NCBI GenBank assembly: GCA_016792625.1
Contig: JAEUKK010000090.1
Location: 1 to 64,000 of the forward strand
Direction: 5' to 3'
Origin: Deltaproteobacteria bacterium
GTDB lineage: Bacteria; Myxococcota_A; UBA796; UBA2385
DNA: 64,000 nt
Shown in pieces: positions 52,165 to 60,828 of the stretch (position 1 is its first letter; each line of letters starts with the position of its first letter). Position numbers and translations under genes: made by a program. A model generated the notes under the pieces. It searched no databases. It was not told the origin of the DNA and saw nothing but the letters and a program-made list of their open reading frames with translations.

Positions 52165-53130
52165 GTGGAATTTACCAAGCCGAGTTTGAGCTTCGACCAA
52201 CAGGTCGCCCTGCTCCGCTCCCGAGGAATGGGCGGCGATCCGACGGTCATACGTCGGCGCCTCGAAGCCGTGAACTACTACCGCCTCAGCGCATATTGGA
52301 GCACATTCCGGGCGCAGGGTGGCGATCAGTTCATCGACGGCACCACCATTGATGTCGTCTGGGCCCGCTACACCTTCGACCGCGAGCTGCGCCTCCTCGT
52401 CATGGATGCGTTGGAGCGCGTTGAGGTCGCCATCCGCACGAGGCTCGCGTACGCACATGCGCAGGCCGGGGGGCCTTTTGGCTACATCACCGGTCCGACC
52501 GCCATCACCGAGCGCGGCAAGACCGGGCAGGAGGTCTTCCTTGATCGCGTCGACAAAGCGCTGGCGGCCAATCGAAAAGAACCATTTGTACTTCACTTCA
52601 CCCAAACCTATGGTGACAAGCACCTCCGCCCACCCATCTGGGTCACCGCCGAACTTTTGATGTTCGGCGACTTGGTTGCCGCCTACAAGGGCAGCCCTCC
52701 GGCCATCCGCCGGGCCGTCGCCCACCACTTCGGGGTCGCAGAGGTCGTGCTTGACTCGTGGCTGCTCTCGCTCAACATGGTGCGCAACATCTGCGCGCAC
52801 CACGGTCGGCTCTGGAACCGTGAGCTGGGAATCAAGCCCAAGATCCCGCGAGACGATGCCTGGGCCCGACCGGTGAAGATCCCCAATGAGCGGGTCTTTG
52901 GCGTGCTCACCATCCTGGCGGACATGATGCGGCGAATCGCCGCCGGGAGCACTTGGTCGGGCCGCGCCCAGGCGCTCATTGCCATGGACCCGGAGAGGGT
53001 CCCCATCCCGTACATGGGCTTCCCGGTGGACTGGCAACAAAGCCCGGTATGGCAGCGCGCGTGGGCGGCAGCAGACGGCGTGCAACCCACGCACGGGCTG
53101 GCGAAGGCCCCGCGCCCGACCGCGCCCTAA
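52165..53130 (+). CDS. Abi-family (AbiD/AbiF-like) HEPN protein
   Basis: 321 aa from GTG (52165); no clean SD. RLEAVNYYRLSAYWSTFR and DRELRLLVMDALERVEVAIRTRL are hallmarks of the Abi_2 (AbiD/F) family, and LNMVRNICAHHGRLWNR has the HEPN RNase motif R-x4-H. Such proteins cut RNA or halt growth on phage infection (family knowledge). It and its upstream 200 bp are less GC-rich than the surrounding genome, which suggests horizontal acquisition. Single gene, no antitoxin-like neighbour: the flanks are the cell-wall operon and a convergent housekeeping-like gene. Confidence 0.85.
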   Translation: MEFTKPSLSFDQQVALLRSRGMGGDPTVIRRRLEAVNYYRLSAYWSTFRAQGGDQFIDGTTIDVVWARYTFDRELRLLVMDALERVEVAIRTRLAYAHAQAGGPFGYITGPTAITERGKTGQEVFLDRVDKALAANRKEPFVLHFTQTYGDKHLRPPIWVTAELLMFGDLVAAYKGSPPAIRRAVAHHFGVAEVVLDSWLLSLNMVRNICAHHGRLWNRELGIKPKIPRDDAWARPVKIPNERVFGVLTILADMMRRIAAGSTWSGRAQALIAMDPERVPIPYMGFPVDWQQSPVWQRAWAAADGVQPTHGLAKAPRPTAP

Positions 53131-53166
53131 ACGCCCGCTCCCACAACACCCACGCCCTCTGCGCCC

Positions 53167-54345
53167 TCAGGCCGAAGCCCCCGCCCCAAAACCCCGCGCC
53201 AAAGCGATCAAGAAGCCCAAGCTGCGCTGCACCTCGGGGTCACCGCTGGCCCGCCAGGCGCCGACCAGCCCGAGCGGCGGGGCCCCCTGGGCGCCGACCA
53301 GGGCCGCGCTGCCCCGGGCGGCCAGGGCCCGGGCCTCGGGTGTGCCAAAAGCCGCGCCCAGCGCCTGGGCCACGGCGACGATGACGTCGTGGTGCTCCAT
53401 CAGGTGGGCGAGGCCGTCGAGGGCCGCGGGGCGCGACAGGCGCTCGAGCGCCGGGCCGGCGGCGGCCAAGCGACCACCCAGGCCCTCGGGGCCGAGCTGG
53501 GCCTCGAGCGCGGCCAAGCCCTCGACCAGGGCCGGGCCGCGGGTGGCCAGCGCGCTGAGCGCGTCGAGACAGGCAGGCTCGGTGAGCGCGAGCAGGCCCT
53601 CGGCCACCGCCGGGTCGGTCAGGCGCTCGGCCAAGACCAAGGCCACCTTGACCCTTTCGGCCGGCGGGTGTTGGCCCTGCTGGGCGGCGCGCCAGAGCCC
53701 GCTGGCCGCGGCGGCGCCGTCCTCCCACAGGCCGCCGAGCTGGCTCAGCACCCGCAGGCCCTGGGCGGCGTCGGGGCCATAAGCGGCGGCCGCCTCGATC
53801 AGCGGCAGCAGCCCCTCAGCCACCGCCGGATCGCTGACAGTACCGCCCACCACGCTGATCACGCGCAGGCGGTCGGCCAGATCGACCCCGCTGTCGGCGG
53901 CAGAGCGCAGGTGGTCACCCGCCGTGCGGGCCGCGTCCTCCCACAGGCCGGGCAGCTGGCCGAGCACGCGCAGGCCCGCCACCACCTCGTCGGCGTGGGC
54001 GCCGCCGGCCTCGATGACCCGCAGCAGGCCCTCGGCCACCGCCGGGTCGGTCGAGCGCTCGGCGAGGCGCAGGCCCACCGCCGCCCGCTCGCGCAGATCG
54101 ACGCCCTGGGCGGCCGCGGCCCCGACGTGCCGAGCCAAGGTCAGGCTGGCGTCGGCGAGCAGGTCAGCGCCGCCGGGCACCGGCGCGCGCGCCTCGAGGG
54201 CGGCGAGGCGCGCCTCGAGCCCGGTCGCGGTCGCGCCCTGGGCCGCCTCGAGCCGGTCGAGCCGGACCTCGATGCGGCTCAGCGCCGCGAGCACCCGCTC
54301 GAGAGGGTCCGCGCCGGGGGCGGAGGCGTCGGGCGCAGTGGACAT
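53167..54345 (-). CDS. DUF1641-containing repeat protein
   Basis: 392 aa. Short coiled N-terminus (LERVLAALSRIEVRLDRLEAAQG), then repeating 40-50-residue helical units with the recurrent phrase DPAVAEGLL (four times) and AAAGLRVLxQLxGLWEDGA. The C-terminus GLVGAWRASGDPEVQRSLGFLIALARGFG is the DUF1641 signature. GAGG precedes the ATG at 54345 (frame open to 54423). Follows the PEGA kinase gene on the same strand at 137 bp, so possibly under one transcript. Soluble and helical; function unknown, perhaps a sulfur-relay-associated scaffold as in the family. Confidence 0.78.
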   Translation of the reverse strand: MSTAPDASAPGADPLERVLAALSRIEVRLDRLEAAQGATATGLEARLAALEARAPVPGGADLLADASLTLARHVGAAAAQGVDLRERAAVGLRLAERSTDPAVAEGLLRVIEAGGAHADEVVAGLRVLGQLPGLWEDAARTAGDHLRSAADSGVDLADRLRVISVVGGTVSDPAVAEGLLPLIEAAAAYGPDAAQGLRVLSQLGGLWEDGAAAASGLWRAAQQGQHPPAERVKVALVLAERLTDPAVAEGLLALTEPACLDALSALATRGPALVEGLAALEAQLGPEGLGGRLAAAGPALERLSRPAALDGLAHLMEHHDVIVAVAQALGAAFGTPEARALAARGSAALVGAQGAPPLGLVGAWRASGDPEVQRSLGFLIALARGFGAGASA

Positions 54346-54481
54346 CGGGCCTCGGATGCGCAGCGGCGGCGCGTCAAGTGTGCGGGAGCGCCCCCGCCTA
54401 CCGTAGCCGCCGGCGACGTCCACAGCCCCGCCGGGCGCGGGCCTGCGCCGGGTCAGGGGCCGCGGGGCCGCGGGGCCGCGG

Positions 54482-56245
54482 TCAGTTCCCGATGACGACC
54501 TTGCTCTTCTGCCCGGCGCTGATGGTCACCTTGCGGGTCTCGTTCAGCCCGGTCTCGGCGTTGACCACCTTGATCGTGTAGCTGCCCGGCGGCAGCTTGT
54601 GGTTGTTGAGCGGCGTGGTGTCGATCTTCTTGCCGTCGATGAACACATCGCCCCAGCCGGTCTTCACGTTCACGCTCAGGGCGCCGGGCTCGGCGGGCAC
54701 CGCGGCGGGCGCCGGCCGAGGCGCGGGCGCAGGCGTCGCGGCGGGCGCGGGGGCCGGCGCCACCTCGGCTTTGGCCGCGCGGGCCGGCTCGGGCGGGGCG
54801 GCCAGGGGCTGCAGCACCGGCTTGATGCGCAGGGTCTCGCCAGCGGCGGCGGTGAAGCGGTCTTCAAAAGGTGCGAAGCCCTCGGCCTCGACCCGCAGCA
54901 GGGTCTCGACGCCGGGCTGCACCTCAGGGAAGGTGACCTGGGCGAGCCCCTCGCTGATCAGCCGATCACCGAGGTAGACCTTGGGCACCGCCCCCTGGGG
55001 CAAGATGAGCAGCTGGATGGTGGCGGTGGTCGGCGCGGTGGGGGCCCGCTCGACCTCGACGAGGCGGGTCTCGGGCTCACGCACGAACATCAGCACGGCC
55101 AGCGCGCCGGCCATGGCGATGGCCGCGCCGGCCAAGATGAGGGGCAGGCGGCTCGGCCGGGGCGGGGCCTGCACGGTGCCGCTGGTGTGGCCCTCGCCCT
55201 CCCACTCGGCGCGGGGCGGCGGAGGGGGCGGCTGCAGCGCGCGGGCCTCGGCCTCGGCGCGCAAGGCCTCTGCGGCGCGTGAGCCCTGCGCGAGCGCGAC
55301 CCGCTCGGCGGCGATCTCGTCGACGAAGAGCTCGCCCATGAAGGCCTGCAGATCGGCCCGCAGCAGGTCGGGGGTGATCGGGGCCAGCTGCTCGAGGATG
55401 GCGGCCTGCAGGGCGCGGCCGTCGGCGAACCGGGCGTCAGGCTCACGCGAGAGCGCCCGCAGCACCAGCGCGTCGAGCGCCGGCGGGATGGTCGGGTTGA
55501 TGCTGCTCGGGGCGGGGACCTCGGCCAGCTTGATCTTATCGAGGGTCTTGACGTCGCTGTCGGTCTTGAACAGCCGCCGCCCGGTCAACATCTCGTGCAG
55601 GATGATGCCGGTGGCGAAGAGGTCAGAGCGGTGGTCGATGCGCTCGCCGCGGGCCTGCTCGGGGCTCATGTACTCGTACTTGCCCTTGAGCACGCCATCT
55701 TTGGTGTCAAAGGCGCTGGACTCGGCCTTGGCGATGCCGAAGTCGGCGATCTTCACCTCGCCGCTGTAGCTGACGATGATGTTGCTCGGGCTGATGTCGC
55801 GGTGCACGATGTGCAGCGGCTCGCCGGCCAGATCGGTCTTCTTGTGGGCGTAGTCGAGGCCGCGGGCGACCTCGTGCGCGATGAGCAGGGCCAAGCTCTG
55901 CGGCATCAGCTTGCGCAGCTGGGCCAGCTTGCGCAGCACGCCCTTGATGTCTTTGCCCTCGACGCACTCCATGGCGATGTAGTAGTTCTCGCCGCTGCGC
56001 CCGAAGTCGTAGATCTGCACGATGTTGCTGTGCTGCAGCTCGACCGAGATCTTCGCCTCGTCGATGAACATCTCGACGAATTCGCTGTTGTCGCTCAGGT
56101 GCTCGAGGATGCGCTTGATGACGAGGAGCTTCTCAAAGCCGGCGTCCGAGTAACTTTTGGCCTTAAAAACCTCGGCCATCCCGCCGACCGCGATCTTGTC
56201 GACGAGGTAGTACCGGCCGAAGGCCTGTGGCTGAAAGCTGCTCAC
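54482..56245 (-). CDS. Ser/Thr protein kinase with PEGA domain
   Basis: 587 aa. Kinase domain about 10-280: FGRYYLVDKIAVGGMAEVF (Gly loop), VIKRIL (Lys), HRDISPSN (catalytic loop), DFGIAK, YMSPEQARGERID. Cytosolic linker rich in Ala/Pro, TM near 375-397 (LILAGAAIAMAGALAVLMFV), an extracellular beta domain (TIQLLILPQGAVPKVYLGD) and a PEGA domain at the end (SVNVKTGWGDVFIDGKKIDTTPLNNHKLPPG). Starts at GTG; a 14-bp duplication of GTGAGCAGCGCCCC lies exactly at the start. Typical myxobacterial Hanks-type receptor kinase. Confidence 0.93.
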   Translation of the reverse strand: MSSFQPQAFGRYYLVDKIAVGGMAEVFKAKSYSDAGFEKLLVIKRILEHLSDNSEFVEMFIDEAKISVELQHSNIVQIYDFGRSGENYYIAMECVEGKDIKGVLRKLAQLRKLMPQSLALLIAHEVARGLDYAHKKTDLAGEPLHIVHRDISPSNIIVSYSGEVKIADFGIAKAESSAFDTKDGVLKGKYEYMSPEQARGERIDHRSDLFATGIILHEMLTGRRLFKTDSDVKTLDKIKLAEVPAPSSINPTIPPALDALVLRALSREPDARFADGRALQAAILEQLAPITPDLLRADLQAFMGELFVDEIAAERVALAQGSRAAEALRAEAEARALQPPPPPPRAEWEGEGHTSGTVQAPPRPSRLPLILAGAAIAMAGALAVLMFVREPETRLVEVERAPTAPTTATIQLLILPQGAVPKVYLGDRLISEGLAQVTFPEVQPGVETLLRVEAEGFAPFEDRFTAAAGETLRIKPVLQPLAAPPEPARAAKAEVAPAPAPAATPAPAPRPAPAAVPAEPGALSVNVKTGWGDVFIDGKKIDTTPLNNHKLPPGSYTIKVVNAETGLNETRKVTISAGQKSKVVIGN

Positions 56246-56448
56246 GGGGCGCTGCTCACGGGGCGGGCCAGAGGGGCGCCAAGCGCGTGCGCGCGCTGGC
56301 GCGGGTGAAGCTGGCCACGCGCGCGCCGGCCGAGAGCCACCCCGCGGCCATCATAGGGGAGCCGCCCGGGCCGGTCAATCTGGCGCAGCCGCGATCCAGC
56401 GCCGCGATCCGCCGCCGCCAGCGGCCCCTCCGCGCGACCCGCGCCCGC

Positions 56449-56727
56449 TCAGTCGAAGTAGACCGCGAGGTCCTCGCAGGTCCACTCCTCTTTGAGGCCA
56501 TCGGCGATGTCGGCGCAGACCTCGTTGAGGTCTTCATTGTCCTTCACCGCTTCTTTTTGGTCGTCCATGCAGGACTTGAGCTGGTCTTTGCTCCACTCTT
56601 CGCCGCAGTCATCGGCCGCATAGTCGGCCATGGCATGGCAGAGCTGCTGGCAGTCGTTCTTGCACCCGACCGCCAGCGGCGCGGCGAGCAGCAGGGCGAC
56701 GGCGGGCAGCGACAAACGAGCGGTCAT
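56449..56727 (-). CDS. Small Cys-rich lipoprotein
   Basis: 92 aa. GGAG seven bases before the ATG; leader ends LAVGC (Cys22). Mature part carries five further Cys (NDCQQLCHAMADYAADDCGEE, LKSCMDD, EVCADIADGL, WTCEDLAVYFD), an even number likely in disulfides. Highly acidic and helical. No family recognised. Divergent from the radical SAM gene, 95 bp apart, so they may share regulation. Between this gene and the kinase (56246-56448) there is no gene. Confidence 0.68.
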   Translation of the reverse strand: MTARLSLPAVALLLAAPLAVGCKNDCQQLCHAMADYAADDCGEEWSKDQLKSCMDDQKEAVKDNEDLNEVCADIADGLKEEWTCEDLAVYFD

Positions 56728-56822
56728 GACAGGCTCCGGAAGGGCGCCGGATCCTCGCACGGGGGGCCCAGCGCGTCAACCGGCCGCCGCCGCGCGGCCC
56801 CACCTGCACGATAGGGCGCCGC

Positions 56823-57947
56823 ATGGCCTCTCCCGCCCTGGCCCAGCCCCAGCACCTCGGCGTGCTGCAGGTCGAGCCGACCGACCACTGCAACCTCGCC
56901 TGCCGCATGTGCGCGCCCCACTTTGAGGGCTGGGCCGAGGTGCACGGCGTGCCCAAAGGTTTTCTCGACCCGACCCTCTGGGATCGGGTGCTGGCCGGCC
57001 TCGTCGAAGATGACCTGCGCTTCGATCACCTCATCTTTCAGTGGCTGGGCGACCCGAGCCTGCACCCCGCCCTGCACCGGCTGGTCGGCGCGGCCGCGGC
57101 GGCGCTGGCGGGCCGGGTCCACTACCTGCGGGTCGACACCAACGGCATCTTGCTCGACGAGCGCCGGATTGACGCGCTGCTCGACGCTTTGCCCCCGCCG
57201 GGCACAGCGCCCCCGCTGCTGCTGGTCTGGACGCTCGACGCCCACAGCCCCGAGGTCTACCAACAGGTCAAGGGCCGCGACCACCTGCTGCGGGTGCGGC
57301 GCCACCTGCGCCACCTGCTGCGGGCCCGCCGCCAAGCCGACCGCGCGATCAACGTGCAGGTCCAATTTGTCGTGCAGCAGGGCAATGACCACGAGGTCGG
57401 GCCCTTTGTCGACTACTGGTCCGACCTTTTTGGCTGCCAGGGCGACCCGGCCCGCTTCCACGACGAGCTGCTGCTCAAGCGCCTGTCGGTGGCCGGGGGC
57501 GGCCCCGGGCAAGCGGCCGCCGACGCGCGCTATGAGCGGGCCTTGGCCGAGGCGGGGGTCGGGCCGGGGCGCCGCGGCGCGCTGACCATCCACACCTGGG
57601 CAGGCCGGCCCTGGCAGGTCGACGATGGCCACGCGGCCGAGGCGCGCGGGGCCTGCCCAGGGCTCTGGCTCACCCCGGTGATCCGCCACGACGGCCAGCT
57701 CATCATGTGCTGCGCCGACCTGCACAGCGAGACCGCGCTGGGATCACTGTCCGAGACGCGCTTCTCGACGCTCTGGCAGGGTGCAGCGGCCACGGCGCGC
57801 CGCCTCGCCCACCTCGCGGGGCGGTTTGAGGGCCCCTGCGCCGGCTGCGGCGGGATCAACTGGTACAGCCTGCCGCCGGGCCACGACGCGGAGGCGCGGG
57901 CGCGGGCCGCAGCGCTCGGCCTAGCCGCGCCGACCCTATCAAAATAA
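56823..57947 (+). CDS. Radical SAM/SPASM protein
   Basis: 374 aa. The [4Fe-4S] motif CNLACRMC (about residues 24-31) after VEPTDHC, TIM-barrel strands (LIFQWLGDPSLHP, LRVDTNGILL), and a C-terminal SPASM-like Cys set (ACPGLWLTPVIRHDGQLIMCCADLH ... CAGCGGINW). Such proteins carry out radical chemistry on peptides or cofactors. No adjacent precursor peptide is obvious, except the divergent 92-aa Cys-rich lipoprotein. Start at 56823 has no strong SD. A GC hairpin (D3) follows the gene. Confidence 0.88.
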   Translation: MASPALAQPQHLGVLQVEPTDHCNLACRMCAPHFEGWAEVHGVPKGFLDPTLWDRVLAGLVEDDLRFDHLIFQWLGDPSLHPALHRLVGAAAAALAGRVHYLRVDTNGILLDERRIDALLDALPPPGTAPPLLLVWTLDAHSPEVYQQVKGRDHLLRVRRHLRHLLRARRQADRAINVQVQFVVQQGNDHEVGPFVDYWSDLFGCQGDPARFHDELLLKRLSVAGGGPGQAAADARYERALAEAGVGPGRRGALTIHTWAGRPWQVDDGHAAEARGACPGLWLTPVIRHDGQLIMCCADLHSETALGSLSETRFSTLWQGAAATARRLAHLAGRFEGPCAGCGGINWYSLPPGHDAEARARAAALGLAAPTLSK

Positions 57948-57965
57948 CGTGCTTGACGTTGGAAT

Positions 57966-58000
57966 GGGCGGGGGGCTCCGCCCCCCGCAACGCCCCCCGG
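57966..58000. repeat. Inverted copy of the D hairpin repeat
   Basis: GGGGGGCTCCGCCCCCCGCAACGCCCCCCG is, in reverse complement, the 12815/17049 element, with the spacer between the stems changed. Sits in the 99-bp gap between the radical SAM gene and slyX. Confidence 0.55.
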
Positions 58001-58046
58001 GGCGGCCCGCGGCCCGAGGGGGATAGCAGCGCCGCCCGGAGGCCCC

Positions 58047-58286
58047 ATGACCCAGCCTGACCCGACCACCGCCCAACTCGAGGCGCGGGTGACCGCGCTG
58101 GAGGAGCAGCTCGCGTGGCTGCAGCACACCGTCAGCGCGCTTGATGAGGTGGTGCGGGCGCTGGGGGCCGACAACCAGCGGCTGCGGTCTGAGCTCGGGG
58201 AGCTGAGTGACCAGATCGCCGCGGCGGGCGAGCTTGCCACTCAGGGCGTGCCGACGCTTTTGGATGAACGTCCTCCGCACTATTGA
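58047..58286 (+). CDS. slyX: SlyX-family protein
   Basis: 79 aa, GGAGG then five bases to ATG. A short coiled coil (LEARVTALEEQLAWLQHTVSALDEVVRALGADNQRLRSELGEL) and the SlyX C-terminal signature RPPHY at the very end. SlyX proteins are small, conserved and of unknown function. Monocistronic as far as seen. Confidence 0.85.
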   Translation: MTQPDPTTAQLEARVTALEEQLAWLQHTVSALDEVVRALGADNQRLRSELGELSDQIAAAGELATQGVPTLLDERPPHY

Positions 58287-58319
58287 TTTTTTTGGCCTGG
58301 GCGGCCGGCCGGCTGCCCC

Positions 58320-58405
58320 TTGTCCGGTGGGCCACCGGTTGGCTGCGTCTGGTTGGCCGCCGGTGGGCTGCGTCTTGTCCGGTGGGCCACCGGTAGGCTG
58401 CGCCT
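58320..58405. repeat. Short tandem repeat with palindromes
   Basis: Three degenerate units of 25-30 bp built on GGTGGGCCACCGGTTGGCTGCGTCT. The palindrome CCGGTGG-G-CCACCGG occurs at 58324-58338 and 58379-58393, 55 bp apart. Non-coding in all frames by my reading. Confidence 0.6.
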
Positions 58406-58439
58406 TGGTCCGCTGGACTTGTCGGTTTCGTCCACGGTT

Positions 58440-58610
58440 TTCGCGCTGATGGTGCCGGGGGCGGCCCGCCCCCGGGCCCCGGGCCAAGGGGCCCGCGGGG
58501 CCCCTTGGATCCCCCGCCAAGGGGGGCAGCGCGCAGGCTTCGCGCGGCGCATGGCAGCGCCGCGCGCCAGCGCGCAAAGCCCCCCTTTGGAAACCCCCAG
58601 GGCGAGGCGC
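58440..58610. other. Highly structured non-coding region
   Basis: Contains a perfect 11-bp stem CCAAGGGGCCC-GCG-GGGCCCCTTGG (58484-58508) and then a large imperfect hairpin, CCAAGGGGGGC (about 58518) with GCCCCCCTTTGG (about 58579-58590), enclosing GCGCGG...CCGCGC stems. Together with the tandem repeat before it and 58611-58744 (nothing recognised) this fills the gap of 458 bp between slyX and the next lipoprotein. It could be a structured RNA or a passive repeat element. Confidence 0.5.
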
Positions 58611-58744
58611 GTTTTGGGGCTGCTGTGAGCGATGAGGGGGCTCGCCGCGAAGGCCTCGGCTGTCGCGGTTGGGCGGTTGGGCGGCTGGCTGTCGGCGCCG
58701 GCGCCCCTGCATTGACGTGGTGGAGGGCGTTCTTCGCGGCTGGC

Positions 58745-59884
58745 TTAGGGGAAAAAGCCCACGTAGCTGCCCAGCTCGCGGCGCTCGACCAGCTCGTCGA
58801 GGTCGTTGTAGTCTTCGGCGTAGATCAGGCCGAGACCCTCGACGTAGTAGCTGTTTTGCTCGCCGCTGCGGCCCAGGTCGCCGCCGCTGTTGTCGACGAT
58901 GGTGTAGGTCGTGCGCACCTCGACAGCGGTGAAGCTGCCGGCGGGCACGGTGAGGCCGCCGACCGAGAGCACCTCGGACCGACCGCTGACGCTCCAGTCA
59001 CCGAGGCCGGCGGTGTCGGTGGCGTCGTAGCTGAACTCCCACGCAGCGCCGGGGCTGAGGTCGTCGGCCGGCGGCAGATCGACGCGGGGCGCGCTGTAGT
59101 TGACGGTGGCGACCGGGAAGCCGAAGGCCGAGCCCTCCCAGGTCTGCATGGAGATCTGGCCGGTGTCGCAGCGCCGCTCCTCGAGGATCTCGTAGGAGGT
59201 GCCGCCGCCGTCATCCATCGTGCGCCGCAGCAGGCCGACCCCCGCGGAGGGGTCCCAGCCCTCGACGGCGACGGTGTCGACGAAGATGGTGCCGCTCTGC
59301 GAGGTCGAGCTGTAGATTCGGCTGTTGCCGGGCGCGTTCTCGAGGGGGAAGTAGGCGTTGCAGTAGCCGCCCTCGTCGGGCACGCCGTCGCAGTTGTTGT
59401 CGAGGCCGTCGATCAGGTCGACCGCCCCCGGATAGACGTCAGGGTCGGCGTCATCGCAGTCGGTGCCCGTGGTGCAGATCTCGCCCGAGGCGCCCTCGAC
59501 CCCGTCGGCGTCGCAGTCGCAGTCGGGGCTGCCGCTGCGGCAGTCGTTGTCTTTGCCGTCGTAGCAGACCTCGCGCTGGCCCTGGTTGACCGTGGGGTCG
59601 GCGTCATCGCAGTCGCCTGACTCGAGCGTGTAGCCGTCAGCGTCGGCGTCGGTGCCCGGATCGGCGTCCGCGTCCGCGTCGCTGTCGGCGTCCGCGTCGG
59701 CGTCGCTGTCGGCGTCCGCGTCGGCGTCGCTGTCGGCATCGGCGTCCGCTTCGCCGCCGTCCGCGCTGCCATCGGCGCCGCCGCTGTCGACCCCGCCCTC
59801 ACCCGCCGACTGGATCTTGCCGCCGCAGCCCGCGGCCACGGCCAGCGCCCAGACCCACACCTTCCCGACCTTGAACGCCGCCAT
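58745..59884 (-). CDS. MopE-type lipoprotein with Asp-Ala-Asp linker
   Basis: 379 aa; leader ends AVAAGC (Cys20), GAGG before the ATG. The linker is a DNA-encoded run of DADADSDADA repeats (about 42-75). Then MopE-like units (ADADGYTLESGDCDDADPTVN, CDADGVEGASGEIC, DCDDADPDVYPGAVDLIDGLDNNCDG). The C-terminal 200 residues form a beta-rich domain of unknown type (GTIFVDTVAVEGWDPSAGVGLLRRTMDDGGG; LTVPAGSFTAVEVRTTYTI; LGLIYAEDYN). Surface lipoprotein; metal-binding inferred. Confidence 0.82.
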   Translation of the reverse strand: MAAFKVGKVWVWALAVAAGCGGKIQSAGEGGVDSGGADGSADGGEADADADSDADADADSDADADADSDADADADPGTDADADGYTLESGDCDDADPTVNQGQREVCYDGKDNDCRSGSPDCDCDADGVEGASGEICTTGTDCDDADPDVYPGAVDLIDGLDNNCDGVPDEGGYCNAYFPLENAPGNSRIYSSTSQSGTIFVDTVAVEGWDPSAGVGLLRRTMDDGGGTSYEILEERRCDTGQISMQTWEGSAFGFPVATVNYSAPRVDLPPADDLSPGAAWEFSYDATDTAGLGDWSVSGRSEVLSVGGLTVPAGSFTAVEVRTTYTIVDNSGGDLGRSGEQNSYYVEGLGLIYAEDYNDLDELVERRELGSYVGFFP

Positions 59885-59965
59885 CAGGCCTCCTCTGGGT
59901 GGGCATCCGAAGCCCCCCGGCCGCGCCGCTGTAGCGCGTCGGCCGCTGGGCTGCCCCACAGGGCC

Positions 59966-60559
59966 TCAGACCGCCGCGCGCACGTGGGCGTCGAAGGCGT
60001 CGGGCACCCAGCGGCGCAGGTGGGGCTCGAGGTCGGCCCGGCGCACCGGCTTGGTCATCCAGTGCTCGACGCCGAGCTCGCGCAGGCGGGTGCGGACCAC
60101 CGGGGTCAGGTGGCTGCTCGCCACGACCACGCCCACCCCCTCAAAATTGGGGTCGGCCCGGATGCGGCGGCAGACCTCAAAGCCGTCGAGGCCGGGCATC
60201 ACGAGGTCGAGCAGCACGAGGTGCGGGCGGAAGCTGTAGAGCAGGGCGCCCGCGCCAAAGCCATCAGCGGCGGTGCGGACCTCGGCTTTGGTGGCCAGCG
60301 CGCGGATGCTGCGCTCCATCGTGGTGACGTGCAGCGCGTCATCATCGACGACGGCGACCCGCAGACGCTCCTCGATGAGCTCGGGCGGCAGCTTCATGCC
60401 CCGGGCGCGCATGAACAGCAGCAGCTCGTCGCGCAGAATCCGCCGACGGCCCCCGCCCGTCTCGTACCCAGGCAGCAGCCCCGCATCGACCCAGCGCAGC
60501 ACGGTGCGCGGGGTCACGTTGCAGAAGCGCGCCACGTCGTGGGTGCTCATCGGCTCCAT
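59966..60559 (-). CDS. Excisionase/MerR-like HTH fused to response-regulator receiver
   Basis: 197 aa. N-terminal HTH of the MerR/excisionase type (MSTHDVARFCNVTPRTVLRWVDAGLLPGYETGGGRRRILRDELLLFM), then a receiver domain from about 75: VAVVDDD, the phospho-acceptor Asp in HLVLLDLVMPGLDG, VVVASSHL, and TKPVRR. The order DNA-binding-first is the reverse of the common REC-HTH. GGGAGAGG is before the ATG at 60559; a second ATG three codons on is also possible. Its kinase is not in the window. Confidence 0.85.
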   Translation of the reverse strand: MEPMSTHDVARFCNVTPRTVLRWVDAGLLPGYETGGGRRRILRDELLLFMRARGMKLPPELIEERLRVAVVDDDALHVTTMERSIRALATKAEVRTAADGFGAGALLYSFRPHLVLLDLVMPGLDGFEVCRRIRADPNFEGVGVVVASSHLTPVVRTRLRELGVEHWMTKPVRRADLEPHLRRWVPDAFDAHVRAAV

Positions 60560-60828
60560 GCTCGTCCTCTCCCGCGGGCGTCTGGGGTCGCCCGCTCTGC
60601 ACCCTCCCGTCGCGGGGGTTCCGGCGCCCCGCTCACCCGCGCACAGGGGGAGGAGGAGGGGCAGGATCCACACCACCGGCCAGCGCACGCGCGCCGCGAC
60701 GGAGGGTCTGGTTCACTTCGCCGCCCCCGGAGTGTAGCTGAGGCGCGCCGCCGACCGGGGAGAAAATTGCGGCCCCTCGCGGAGGACCTGCGCGGAGCAG
60801 GCGCGCGGCGCGCTCCGGCGCCTCTGGC

